From Butyrivibrio sp. (GTDB lineage Bacteria; Bacillota; Clostridia; Lachnospirales; Lachnospiraceae), in NCBI GenBank assembly GCA_016291375.1, contig JAEEXE010000007.1, positions 1 through 64,000 on the forward strand: a stretch of DNA of 64,000 nt. The letters run 5' to 3'. The position numbers and the translations under genes are program-made. Each line of letters opens with the position of its first letter. Positions within the stretch are counted from its first letter, which is position 1. The notes under the pieces were generated by a model that made no database searches, was not told the origin of the DNA, and was given only the letters and a program-made list of their open reading frames with translations. This document shows, one piece after another, positions 17,224 through 26,004 of the stretch.

Positions 17224-18300
17224 TTATTTTTTACATATTTTCTTGAACGCTAATACGATAACGCCGCATACAACCATAGATATAATACAGTATACAAAAG
17301 ACATTACAAGAAGGTGATTTCCGCTCTTATCAATGCCAAATACAAATGGTTTAAGGTAATTACCGACTATAGGATCAAGAAGGTATATTCCAAAGGTAAG
17401 CCCTCCGACCATTCCTATAAAGCTTGCAAGCCTGCTCTTAGTACTTACCTTTTCCTTCCGTCCTGCGACAGCTCTTTTGCCCATAACGAGTTTAACAAAC
17501 ATGAACACGCCTATAGCCATCAGGAAATCAAAACCGCGGTAAACATTATCAAGTCCCGCTATCCAGGTAAGGAAAATCTCCAGCACATTGGCGCCAAGGA
17601 ACAGAAGTATAAAAGAATATGCGTTAAGCTTATCAAGTTTATCTTCATCTATGAGCCTGTCAAGGCCAAAGCCGACTATTGGATAGAATATACAGTCCAC
17701 TGTAAAAAGAACCGGATTAAACTCATCAGCTATATAGATATTGGTATCCATTGCGACATTAAGGAACATGAATATCATCGGTATAAAGCCGGTGATCATA
17801 ACTCTTGCGATCACAATATAGATCACATCCTTAAAAGACAATCTGGCAGCGATAGAACGCATAAACGGCAGAATTAAAAGTATACCCAGATATGCGTACA
17901 AGTACCAGTATGGTCCTGCTCCGTCCACCTTTGCTGTGGCAAAGCCCCTTATAAACCCGGGAATATAAATACGTCCCTGATTGCAAAAATTAGCGATTAA
18001 ACTGAATAAAAGAAGTATCCCGAATGTTTTTACAGCTTTTCTGAATACATAGCTATAATCCCTGTCCTTACCAAGGAGCAGGCTTCCGGTTATCATATAG
18101 AACAAGGGGACGTTGATCTTAACAAGCATCCCTATGAAAAGATTCCGGATAAGCTCCGGAGTAATATAACTCTTGTCATATACAAAACAATTTATATAGC
18201 CTGTAGTGTGATTAAGTATCACCAAAAAGCAAGCGATTATTCTTAAAAGCTCAAGATGAAGTAATCTCTCGTTTGGTTTATGAGCGGTCTCCAAAGGCAC
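17224..18300 (-). CDS. Acyltransferase 3 family membrane protein
   Basis: About 358 residues with ten or so membrane segments, starting near HLELLRIIACFLVILNHTTG, where the H of NHT is the family's conserved catalytic histidine. Such proteins O-acylate cell-surface sugars, often with acetyl groups, using a cytoplasmic donor. The start is unsure. A GTG at 18300 has AAGGGG eleven bases upstream. A TTG at 18336 would overlap the HD-GYP stop by four bases but lacks a ribosome binding site. It is probably co-transcribed with the HD-GYP gene. Confidence 0.85.
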   Translation of the reverse strand: MPLETAHKPNERLLHLELLRIIACFLVILNHTTGYINCFVYDKSYITPELIRNLFIGMLVKINVPLFYMITGSLLLGKDRDYSYVFRKAVKTFGILLLFSLIANFCNQGRIYIPGFIRGFATAKVDGAGPYWYLYAYLGILLILPFMRSIAARLSFKDVIYIVIARVMITGFIPMIFMFLNVAMDTNIYIADEFNPVLFTVDCIFYPIVGFGLDRLIDEDKLDKLNAYSFILLFLGANVLEIFLTWIAGLDNVYRGFDFLMAIGVFMFVKLVMGKRAVAGRKEKVSTKSRLASFIGMVGGLTFGIYLLDPIVGNYLKPFVFGIDKSGNHLLVMSFVYCIISMVVCGVIVLAFKKICKK

Positions 18301-18332
18301 CTTAAGTAAATCCCCTTTCGTATTGTGCGGCG

Positions 18333-19598
18333 TCAAAAGCCCATGTAGAGTCCCGGAATATCCTCTTCCCTAAGATGCAGTCTGTCCGATCCGTCATCGG
18401 AATCAGCGGTCTCCATCTTAACAACATTGACATATCCGTCGTTGATCATATCAACCATATATGTAACTATCGAAGGATCAAACTGTGTACCTGATCCCTT
18501 CTGAATCTCTTCTATGATCTCATCTTTATTGAGGTGTCTTCTATAGACACGGTTGCTGGACATAGCATCGTATGAATCAGCAACTCCAACTATTCTGGCA
18601 TAAAGAGGTATCTCATTCCCCTTAAGTCCCTCGGGATATCCAAGGCCATCGTAGCGCTCGTGGTGATAAAGTGCAGTCTCTCTGACTCCTCGAATAGACA
18701 GCTGCTTTAGCATATTGCCACCTGCAACTGTGTGATTACGAATAGCTGCCATCTCCTCATCGGTAAGCTTACCCGGTTTATTAAGAACCGCATCAGGAAT
18801 ACTTATCTTACCGGAATCATGCAAAAGACCTGCATAGTATACATTCTGAATCTCATTCTCCGCAAGATGCATCCTCTTGGCTATCTCTGCGGCATACATG
18901 GCAACACGTCTTGAATGGCCCCTTGTATATGGATCCTTGGCATCGATAAAGCTAATGAATGTATTCATTGACTGCAAAATAATCTTGATGTCAGTCTTCT
19001 GTCTCTCTCTGTAGCTTCTTGAATTGAATCTCGCAACCATGATGCCAACAAAAACAGCTCCCCATATGATCAAAAGCACAAAGATAAGCCTGCTGGCGGG
19101 AGTTGCTCCCGGAGGCATAGTCTTAAATCCTCTGAGCATAAGTGCAACAGGGGTGTATGCTCTCCTTGTATGTATGGTAAATCCAAAGCTTACGCTGTCT
19201 CTGGCCTTTATAGTCATGTTGTAATTGACCGGTGTGATAACAAGATCCTCTCTGTCATCACGGGCAAGTTCAACGTTCCATACATCTGTAACGGATGAAC
19301 CTCTGGGCATAGCCAAAAAAATATTCCAGTTCTCAAGATCATTGGTTCCCAGATTATTTATTACAAATTCATATTGCGTTGCGTAGGTGTTAGCAGTTCT
19401 TACACTTGAAACTTTTTTGACATTGGCATAGAACTCGTCGGAAAGTCTGGATCCGTTAAGGCTTATCCTACATCTGTATATAGACGATAAGTTATTTCTC
19501 ATAACTATTCTCTCGACTAAAACCCCTGTCAAAAGCATAGCCAATACGGAAAAAAGTATAAGAAAAGTATTAGCTGTTTTATCCAGTCTTATATTCAA
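18333..19598 (-). CDS. Membrane HD-GYP domain protein, probable c-di-GMP phosphodiesterase
   Basis: About 421 residues. An N-terminal membrane segment and an extracytoplasmic domain of about 150 residues lead to a second membrane segment and a cytoplasmic HD-GYP domain. Motifs include HSRRVAMYAAEIA, LLHDSGKISIPD, HHERYDGLGYPEG and VADSYDAM. HD-GYP enzymes hydrolyse c-di-GMP to pGpG or GMP. The extracellular part probably senses a ligand. I choose the TTG at 19598 (GAGG eight bases upstream) over a GTG 13 codons earlier with no ribosome binding site. It is notable because a c-di-GMP riboswitch controls the pilus operon at 63 kb. Confidence 0.88.
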   Translation of the reverse strand: MNIRLDKTANTFLILFSVLAMLLTGVLVERIVMRNNLSSIYRCRISLNGSRLSDEFYANVKKVSSVRTANTYATQYEFVINNLGTNDLENWNIFLAMPRGSSVTDVWNVELARDDREDLVITPVNYNMTIKARDSVSFGFTIHTRRAYTPVALMLRGFKTMPPGATPASRLIFVLLIIWGAVFVGIMVARFNSRSYRERQKTDIKIILQSMNTFISFIDAKDPYTRGHSRRVAMYAAEIAKRMHLAENEIQNVYYAGLLHDSGKISIPDAVLNKPGKLTDEEMAAIRNHTVAGGNMLKQLSIRGVRETALYHHERYDGLGYPEGLKGNEIPLYARIVGVADSYDAMSSNRVYRRHLNKDEIIEEIQKGSGTQFDPSIVTYMVDMINDGYVNVVKMETADSDDGSDRLHLREEDIPGLYMGF

Positions 19599-19678
19599 TT
19601 TCGCGCCCTCATACACTAAATGCGTATTTCCGATCACTAGAAAAAATCAGAAATCGTCTTTCTTAATTATACATAAAA

Positions 19679-19706
19679 CACCGCACATTTTAAACAATGT
19701 GCGGTG
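19679..19706 (-). terminator. Terminator after kdgK
   Basis: An 11-bp perfect stem CACCGCACATT/AATGTGCGGTG with a 6-nt loop is followed on the minus strand by TTTTATG. It ends the uronate operon. Confidence 0.85.
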
Positions 19707-19775
19707 CCTATATTGGAGAATTTTTTGATTCTCTTTAGTCGTTTATTATAAATATAACAGCGAAGGAGAAGCTGA

Positions 19776-20801
19776 TTATCTCTGGATACGTCCTGATCCG
19801 TCTCCACCTGCAAGCTTGTTAACCTCATCAACAGTAACAAGGTTGAAGTCACCCTCGATTGAGTGCTTAAGAGCTGATGCAGCAACAGCAAACTCGATTG
19901 TAGCCTGAGGATCAAATCCGCTCACACAGCTATAGATAAGTCCGCCGCCGAATGAATCGCCACCACCTACACGGTCGACGATACGAAGTGCATACTTCTT
20001 GGAGAAGTAAGCCTGTCCGTCTGTGTAAAGCATAGCGCTCCAGTTGTTGTCGTTTGCTGAGATTGATTCACGAAGTGTGATAGCAACCTTCTTGAATCCA
20101 AATCTCTCTGTAAGCTTCTGAGCAACCTCAGTGTAGCCCTCTCTGTTAAGCTTACCTGTTGTAACGTCTGTTGAAGAAGCCTTGATTCCGAATACATCAT
20201 CAGCATCCTCTTCGTTAGCGATACATACATCTACATACTGGCAGATCTCAGCCATAACCTTGCCTGCCTTCTCTTTGCTCCAGAGCTTACCTCTGTAGTT
20301 AAGGTCGCAAGAAACCATAAGACCGTGCTCCTTGGCCTTCTTAGCAGCCTCAAGTGTGATCTCAGCAAGTGAATCACTTACAGCGGGTGTGATACCTGTG
20401 AAGTGGAACCACTCAGCTCCCTCGAAGATCTCGTCCCAGTTGAAGTCTGCAGGAACAGCCTCAGCGATTGCTGAATGAGCTCTGTCATAGATACACTTAG
20501 AACCTCTCTGTGAAGCGCCCTTCTCGTTGTAGTAGATACCTACTCTGTCTCCGCCTCTTGTAATCTTTGTTGTATCAACGCCGTACTTGCGGAGTGAATT
20601 AACAGCTGCCTGTCCGATCTCGTGCTTAGGAAGCTTGGTAACATATACGGAGTCAAGTCCGTAGTTAGCAAGAGAAACTGATACGTTAGCCTCTCCGCCT
20701 CCGAATGTAGCCTCAAGATGGTCTACCTGTACAAATCTCAAATAATTGTCAGGCTGCAGACGCAGCATGATCTCACCAAATGTAACAACTTTCTTTGACA
20801 T
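19776..20801 (-). CDS. kdgK: 2-dehydro-3-deoxygluconokinase
   Basis: A 341-residue PfkB-family sugar kinase that phosphorylates 2-keto-3-deoxygluconate to KDPG. The N-terminal sugar site GGGEANVSVSLANYG and the ATP/anion-hole motif RVGGGDSFGGG (catalytic D282) are intact. It is the last gene of a four-gene set and lies 26 bases after the KDPG aldolase gene. The context (KduI, KduD, Eda) makes the KDG assignment strong compared with other PfkB kinases. Confidence 0.92.
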   Translation of the reverse strand: MSKKVVTFGEIMLRLQPDNYLRFVQVDHLEATFGGGEANVSVSLANYGLDSVYVTKLPKHEIGQAAVNSLRKYGVDTTKITRGGDRVGIYYNEKGASQRGSKCIYDRAHSAIAEAVPADFNWDEIFEGAEWFHFTGITPAVSDSLAEITLEAAKKAKEHGLMVSCDLNYRGKLWSKEKAGKVMAEICQYVDVCIANEEDADDVFGIKASSTDVTTGKLNREGYTEVAQKLTERFGFKKVAITLRESISANDNNWSAMLYTDGQAYFSKKYALRIVDRVGGGDSFGGGLIYSCVSGFDPQATIEFAVAASALKHSIEGDFNLVTVDEVNKLAGGDGSGRIQR

Positions 20802-20827
20802 AGTTTTATCCTCTCTATCTAAAATTT

Positions 20828-21790
20828 TTAGTTTTTAACCAAATGAACAGCGAAACCGCCGAACTCATCTGCAAGATATGCAACCTTAAGATGGTTGTCA
20901 GCATCATATGCAAATGAAGACTCATCGAATTTAACACCCTGCTTACCAAGGTGGTAAACCGCTCTGTCAACGTTATTGGTTCCGATAGCAATATGTCCGT
21001 TTGTTCCTCTGCCCTTAGCCTTCATAACTTCAACTACGCTTCCTGCAAAGACTGAAGAATTACCAACCTTCTTGGTAAATCCAAAGAGTGAATCAAACTT
21101 ATCTGCAGTAGCTTCTGCTGATGCAGCATCTGTCTCATTGATTCCGACGTGCTTCATGGTAAATCCAAGCATTGCGTTAACCGCATCTCTTGTCATAGCC
21201 TCGATCTCATCGAACTTACCTGCAGAGATGAGGTCCTTCTTAACCATCCAGCTACCACCGCAACAAAATACCTTATTGAATCCAAGGTAGTCATTTAAGT
21301 TGTTCTTATTTATTCCGCCTGTAGGCATGAAATGCATCTTGGTATAAGGTGCTGCCATTGCCTTGATCTTGGCGATACCGCCATTCTGCTCAGCAGGGAA
21401 GAATTTTACACAGTCAAGTCCAAGCTCGATAGCCTGCTCAACCTCACCGGGTGTAGCTGTTCCGGGAACAACCGGTACTCCGATGCTCTTGATATACTCA
21501 ACATTTGAACGATTGAATCCGGGACTAACAATAAACTTAGCTCCGGCTGCCTTAGCTCTGTCTGCCTGCTCAGCATTGAGAACAGTTCCGGCACCTACGA
21601 TCATCTCAGGGAATTTCTCAGAGATAATCTTGATTGCTTCCTCAGCTGCAGCTGTACGGAATGTAACCTCAGCTGCGGGAAGTCCGCCCTTGATAAGCGC
21701 TTCTGCAAGAGGAGCTGCGTCCTTAGCATCATCAATCGCAATTACAGGTACGATACCAATTTTGTACAATTCTTCGCAAATCTTATCCAT
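20828..21790 (-). CDS. eda: KDPG aldolase fused to a VOC-like domain
   Basis: 320 residues. The first 205 or so are a class I 2-keto-3-deoxy-6-phosphogluconate / 4-hydroxy-2-oxoglutarate aldolase: E41 in EVTFRT, Schiff-base K129 in CVKFFPAE, and the GGI and CGGSWM phosphate-site loops. It cleaves KDPG to pyruvate and glyceraldehyde 3-phosphate. Residues 211-320 are a separate domain of the glyoxalase/VOC pattern (MKHVGINET, HIAIGTNNVDRAV, FGGFAVHLVKN), roughly half again the normal Eda length. The fusion may help handle reactive oxo-acids or be structural. Similar long Eda proteins are known in clostridia, but the tail's role is not established to my knowledge. Confidence 0.92.
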   Translation of the reverse strand: MDKICEELYKIGIVPVIAIDDAKDAAPLAEALIKGGLPAAEVTFRTAAAEEAIKIISEKFPEMIVGAGTVLNAEQADRAKAAGAKFIVSPGFNRSNVEYIKSIGVPVVPGTATPGEVEQAIELGLDCVKFFPAEQNGGIAKIKAMAAPYTKMHFMPTGGINKNNLNDYLGFNKVFCCGGSWMVKKDLISAGKFDEIEAMTRDAVNAMLGFTMKHVGINETDAASAEATADKFDSLFGFTKKVGNSSVFAGSVVEVMKAKGRGTNGHIAIGTNNVDRAVYHLGKQGVKFDESSFAYDADNHLKVAYLADEFGGFAVHLVKN

Positions 21791-21819
21791 TTTAATGCCT
21801 TTCTTTTTATTAAAAAATA

Positions 21820-22653
21820 TTAATCCTCAAACTTACTGGGATCAAGATTACTGGGATCTTGTCCTATGTAAGCAGTGATACCTCCGTCAATGTAGACAAC
21901 CTGTCCATTGATAAAATCAGAAGCCGGGGATGCGAGGAATACGGCAAGTCCCATAAGATCCTCCGTCTTACCCCATCTCTGAGCAGGTGTCTTGGAACGA
22001 ATAAATCTGTCAAAGGGATGCATCGATCCGTCAGGCTGCTTCTCGCGAAGAGGTGCTGTCTGGGGAGTCGCAATATATCCGGGGCCGATGGCGTTGCACT
22101 GAATGTTGTACTGTCCGTATTCGGAACAGATATTTCTTGTGAGCATCTTAAGTCCGCCCTTAGCAGCTGCGTATGCAGAAACCGTCTCACGTCCAAACTC
22201 CGACATCATGGAGCAGGCGTTGATGATCTTGCCGCTGCCTTTCTTGATCATAGCGGGAAGAACAGCCTTTGAACAGATAAACGGACCTGTAAGATCTACG
22301 TCTATAACCTGATTCCACTGTTCAACACTCATCTCCAGCATGGGAATTCTCTTGATGATACCTGCGTTATTGACCAGTATATCAATTGTTCCTACATTCT
22401 TCTCAACCTGAGCCACAAATTCCTGAACCTGGTCTTCCTTGGTAACGTCACATACAGCACCAAAAGCCTCGATACCAAGCTTGTTGTACTCAGCCATTCC
22501 CTTATCTACAAGTTCCTTGCTGATATCGTTAAAAACAATCTTAGCTCCGCTCTGTGCAAATGCCACCGCATAAGCAAGTCCAAGTCCGTAAGAAGCGCCT
22601 GTAACCCACGCGATCTTACCCTCAAGAGAAAAGTTCTTCAAAAAATCCTGCAT
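21820..22653 (-). CDS. kduD: SDR oxidoreductase, 2-dehydro-3-deoxy-D-gluconate 5-dehydrogenase
   Basis: A 277-residue short-chain dehydrogenase: NAD-binding TGASYGLG (18-25), NNAG, and catalytic SAY-AAAK. In the uronate pathway it reduces 2,5-diketo-3-deoxygluconate to 2-keto-3-deoxygluconate with NAD(P)H. By sequence alone it could also be called gluconate 5-dehydrogenase. The neighbours KduI upstream (48 bases) and Eda downstream decide for KduD. Confidence 0.88.
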   Translation of the reverse strand: MQDFLKNFSLEGKIAWVTGASYGLGLAYAVAFAQSGAKIVFNDISKELVDKGMAEYNKLGIEAFGAVCDVTKEDQVQEFVAQVEKNVGTIDILVNNAGIIKRIPMLEMSVEQWNQVIDVDLTGPFICSKAVLPAMIKKGSGKIINACSMMSEFGRETVSAYAAAKGGLKMLTRNICSEYGQYNIQCNAIGPGYIATPQTAPLREKQPDGSMHPFDRFIRSKTPAQRWGKTEDLMGLAVFLASPASDFINGQVVYIDGGITAYIGQDPSNLDPSKFED

Positions 22654-22700
22654 TGTATAACCTCCTATATCATCAACAAATTACGCTTACTAAATTCGAA

Positions 22701-23564
22701 TTACATCAGATCTGTCATGGCAACATCGTCCATGTCGTCAAAGTCCTGATTCTCTCCGACCATTCCCCAGATAAAGGTATAAGCCTGTGATCCGCATCCA
22801 GAGTGGATAGACCAGCTGGGACTGATAACTGCCTGCTCATTGCGCATAACAATGTGGCGTGTCTCAGTAGGTTCACCCATAAAGTGCATAACGATCGCAT
22901 CCTGTGGAATATCAAAGTAGAGGTAAACCTCCATACGTCTGTCATGTGTGTGACAAGGCATTGTATTCCATACACTTCCGGGCTTAAGCTCCGTCATACC
23001 CATCTCGAGCTGACAAGTCTCTACCTGTCCGGGCAATATATACTTGTTGATAACTCGGTGATTGGATTCTTCCAAACTTCCCAGTTCTTTTTTGTTCTCA
23101 TCCTTGATGATGACAACGTCATCAGAGGGTGTTCCCTCTCTCTTGATGAGTACAGTAGGATAAGTCTTGTGAGCGGGTGCGCTGTTAATATAGAATTTGG
23201 CAGGATTCTGAGAATCTGCACTGGCAAAAGAAATATCTCTTGCCCCCATTCCTATATACATGCCCTGCTTGTAGTCAACCACGTATTCCTTACCGTCAAT
23301 AGTGATGGTTCCGGCACCGCCGATATTGATAACACCCATCTCGCGTCTCTGTAAAAAGTACTCCGCTCTGAGTTCATCACCTGCTGTCAGCTTAAGTGAT
23401 CCCTTAACGGGAACCGCTGAGCCTGTAATGATCCTGTCAATATGGCTGTATACGAGTTTGATCTCATCAGGCTTAAAAAGATCATCGATTAAAAATTCCT
23501 GACGTAATCTCTGAGTATCATAGTGTTTCTCATCCATAGGTGAGCAAGCTGTTCTAAGTTCCAT
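22701..23564 (-). CDS. kduI: 5-dehydro-4-deoxy-D-glucuronate isomerase
   Basis: A 287-residue cupin-fold isomerase converting 5-keto-4-deoxyuronate, the product of pectate lyase and unsaturated glucuronyl hydrolase action, to 2,5-diketo-3-deoxygluconate. The metal-site region [16 protein letters not shown] and the first cupin motif [13 protein letters not shown] are clear. The ATG at 23564 has GGAGGG at the right distance and gives the canonical N terminus MELR; a longer start is rejected. It is the first gene of kduI-kduD-eda-kdgK. A -35/-10 pair TTGACT-17-TATGAA near 23.69-23.72 kb may be the promoter. Confidence 0.95.
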   Translation of the reverse strand: MELRTACSPMDEKHYDTQRLRQEFLIDDLFKPDEIKLVYSHIDRIITGSAVPVKGSLKLTAGDELRAEYFLQRREMGVINIGGAGTITIDGKEYVVDYKQGMYIGMGARDISFASADSQNPAKFYINSAPAHKTYPTVLIKREGTPSDDVVIIKDENKKELGSLEESNHRVINKYILPGQVETCQLEMGMTELKPGSVWNTMPCHTHDRRMEVYLYFDIPQDAIVMHFMGEPTETRHIVMRNEQAVISPSWSIHSGCGSQAYTFIWGMVGENQDFDDMDDVAMTDLM

Positions 23565-23769
23565 ATATCCCTCCATTCCATTGCATAGCAATAAATACAA
23601 TCTGATATATGTAATGATACTTGAAAATTATTTCCGTGTCAGTTCAATTTTGTTATAAAAACTTGCAAATCTTGACCTTGTAAGCCCTTTCATACAGTCT
23701 AATCATACCATAGTCAAAAATGTTTTGTATTGCAAAAGTTGTAGTGTATAAGGTCTTAATAAAGAAAAA

Positions 23770-23794
23770 AAGCATGCCTATAAGAAGCATGCTT
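23770..23794 (-). terminator. Terminator of the RNase P RNA gene
   Basis: The 8-bp stem AAGCATGC/GCATGCTT is followed on the minus strand by a T-rich run (23761-23769). Confidence 0.85.
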
Positions 23795-23808
23795 GTGTTG
23801 TCGTAATA

Positions 23809-24174
23809 GAGCAGGACTATAAGCCGGGTTATGTCGTGGATGATCATCTATCTAGGGCTGCCGTCACCGACAGTCTCAAGCGACCCACCTGAAAGCGAAC
23901 CGGGCCGGCCCATAGCTTTCTATTCGGTCTTGCTTCGGATGAGGTTTACATGGCTACCGGTGTTACCACCGGCACGGTAGTCTCTTACACTGCCTTTCCA
24001 CCCTTACGGATCAATGAGACGGTTGCCCGCCTCAATGCTAACGCGGTATATCTCTGTTGCACTATCTCGGGAGTCACCTCCGCCAGACGTTATCTGGCAT
24101 CCTGCCCTGCGAAGCCCGGACTTTCCTCTCCCATGCCCTTTCGTTTGCATGGCAGCGATCATCTATCCTGCTCA
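23809..24174 (-). ncRNA. rnpB: RNase P RNA, bacterial type A-like
   Basis: The catalytic RNA of RNase P, which matures tRNA 5' ends. Read on the minus strand it begins GAGCAGGATAG and ends CTATAGTCCTGCTC-like, so the two ends pair as helix P1. Diagnostic conserved blocks are visible: GAGGAAAGTCCGGGCTTCGC near the 5' end, GGGTAAGGGTGG-type and ACAGAAA-like core sequence in the middle, and GGTTCGCTTTCAGGTGG and AACCCGGCTTATAG near the 3' end. The length is about 366 nt. It has its own promoter and terminator. Confidence 0.95.
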
Positions 24175-24209
24175 ACTATACCGTATAAAAATTATAAAAG
24201 TACGTAACT

Positions 24210-24238
24210 AATTTAAGCAAAACAATTGCTTTTGTCAA
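24210..24238 (-). promoter_or_regulatory. Promoter of rnpB
   Basis: -35 TTGACA (24233-24238) and -10 TAAATT (24210-24215) are 17 bases apart, about 35 bases before the mature 5' end. Confidence 0.7.
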
Positions 24239-24296
24239 CGCATTCACGATACTTTTATTTCGATTTCAACTTCCGTGTTCCACCCTCACACTAATA

Positions 24297-24998
24297 TTAT
24301 TCGATCCACTTTACCGGATCTGAATAGTTTTCATCAAGCCAAGCCTTGGCATCCTCTATCTCTTTTCCATCTACCACAAGATGATCTGAAATATTTCCAT
24401 CCTTATCTTCTTTGCCATGCAATTCTCCAAATTGATTTGTTTTTACTCCATTTCTATCTATGCTCATGGTATATAAATACCAATCCCCCGCACCACCACT
24501 TGCCAGGTATTTACCATCGTTTTGAAGCTCTTCAAACCAGCGCTCTCCAAGATTAATGCCATAGAACTTACTACCATCTCTCGTCAGAATCAGATAATTC
24601 CCACCGCCATCATTAAAATGAATGATAAGTTCTTTTCCATTTTTTCCATCCATATCAACCAACGCAATTCCCTCAATATCAGGATCATCCCCGGCCATTA
24701 TCGAATCAAGATACCCACTAAAGGTATGCTCCTGATCACACCAATCGAAGCAAAAGAATTTTGATTCATCATCTAAAACAGAGATATATTCATCAAAGAC
24801 TTCACTATCTTCCTTGGAAAGCTGAGACTTATAATGGTCCCAGTGAAAAGCCCGGTCCTTTGTTTCATCTTCTACCGAAGAATAAGTTGAAGCTGCTTGT
24901 GCACCGGAGTTTTCCCTATTTTCGACATCTTTATTATTTGAACATCCGTTTAATAATAGTATTCCCAACAGAAATATCGTGATTGCTTTATTTTTCAT
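24297..24998 (-). CDS. Unknown lipoprotein with an FG-GAP-like segment
   Basis: A 233-residue secreted protein with a short signal peptide and lipobox LLNGC (C19). An Asn/Glu/Ser-rich linker follows, then a compact domain containing IALVDMDGKNGKELIIHF, a D-x-D-G-rich pattern seen in VCBS/FG-GAP-type calcium-binding repeats, and an Asp/Glu-rich C terminus. It is a monocistronic gene beside rnpB. The function is not recognised. Confidence 0.75.
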   Translation of the reverse strand: MKNKAITIFLLGILLLNGCSNNKDVENRENSGAQAASTYSSVEDETKDRAFHWDHYKSQLSKEDSEVFDEYISVLDDESKFFCFDWCDQEHTFSGYLDSIMAGDDPDIEGIALVDMDGKNGKELIIHFNDGGGNYLILTRDGSKFYGINLGERWFEELQNDGKYLASGGAGDWYLYTMSIDRNGVKTNQFGELHGKEDKDGNISDHLVVDGKEIEDAKAWLDENYSDPVKWIE

Positions 24999-25225
24999 CT
25001 AAACTTTTTTAACTCGTCCTCATACTTTTTTGCTTTTATAATAAGCGTTATGAATATATGATACATTTCTTAACATTTTAATTCAATATAAAACTTACAG
25101 AAAACACCCTATTTTCCCTTGATTGCGTGACCAAATAGATTATTCTGCTTTACCTGACAATATATCTGATATAATAGAGAATCGTAAGAATTATTTAGAA
25201 ACTATCATCGGAATGCAGGATTACC

Positions 25226-25924
25226 ATGTCAAAAAGAAAAACCAACGCGCTACTTATAGCCTTAATAATATTAAGCCTTACGCCCTTTGCTTACAGGATT
25301 TACTCCATCCGTCCGCAGAGTAAGTATCTTACCAAAGAGATCACTGCGCCCGTGGGAGACCTTGGTCTATCAATCGATTATGTCAGTAAGACCGTTGTCC
25401 GGATCACTTGCAATGATGTGATAGGAAGCGGAAATATCTGGAGAATCAGCCCAACATACATAGATGTCATCACCGCAGGGCACGTTACCAATAATGGCGG
25501 CGACTGCGACATCACCTTCTACGACGGTCTTTCTGTTAAGGGCTCAGTTATCAGTTCCAATAAGGAAAAAGATGTTGCTCTTATCCGGGTCAAGATCAAA
25601 GAACTAAAAAAAGCCGCCAAAGCTCAAGACTTTAACGACTCTTTTGACTACGAGAGTGTGCGCCCTGTTAAAAACGCGCCCCTGCCACACGATGATATTT
25701 TTATAATGGACTCCGCATCAGGAACAGCTTCTGTAGGTACAATCGAAGCCTTAGACCAATATATCCCTGACTTTGACATGAACATGATCTACTGCCTCTG
25801 CGACGTAGATCCCGGCATGTCAGGCAGCGGCCTCTTTGACAACAAAGGTCACTACTTAGGGATACTCCTAGGCGGCTCCGAAGAAGGCTGCGTCTGCCTC
25901 AGCGTGGATGATACCAACCTTTAA
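25226..25924 (+). CDS. Membrane-anchored chymotrypsin-fold serine protease
   Basis: 232 residues: an N-terminal membrane anchor (about 8-27), then a trypsin-like domain with the full catalytic triad. H86 is in TAGHV, D116 in DVALIRV and S199 in DPGMSGSG. It resembles the short V8/HtrA-like secreted proteases but has no PDZ domain. It is on the plus strand, alone, with AGGA upstream of the ATG at 25226. The substrate is unknown. Two Cys near the C terminus (YCLC, GCVC) could form disulphides. Confidence 0.82.
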   Translation: MSKRKTNALLIALIILSLTPFAYRIYSIRPQSKYLTKEITAPVGDLGLSIDYVSKTVVRITCNDVIGSGNIWRISPTYIDVITAGHVTNNGGDCDITFYDGLSVKGSVISSNKEKDVALIRVKIKELKKAAKAQDFNDSFDYESVRPVKNAPLPHDDIFIMDSASGTASVGTIEALDQYIPDFDMNMIYCLCDVDPGMSGSGLFDNKGHYLGILLGGSEEGCVCLSVDDTNL

Positions 25925-25926
25925 TT

Positions 25927-25984
25927 ATGTGCAAATCAGAGTATGCGCTCTGATATTTCGGTGACAGGCGCACCCTTTGCACAT
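25927..25984. terminator. Palindromic element between convergent genes
   Basis: Outer arms ATGTGCAAA/TTTGCACAT (9 bp perfect) and an inner perfect stem TCAGAG/CTCTGA lie between the protease stop and the stop of the minus-strand epimerase gene. There is no clear T-tract. It is a possible bidirectional transcript end. Confidence 0.5.
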
Positions 25985-26004
25985 AGCGGCAACACCCACG
26001 CGCC

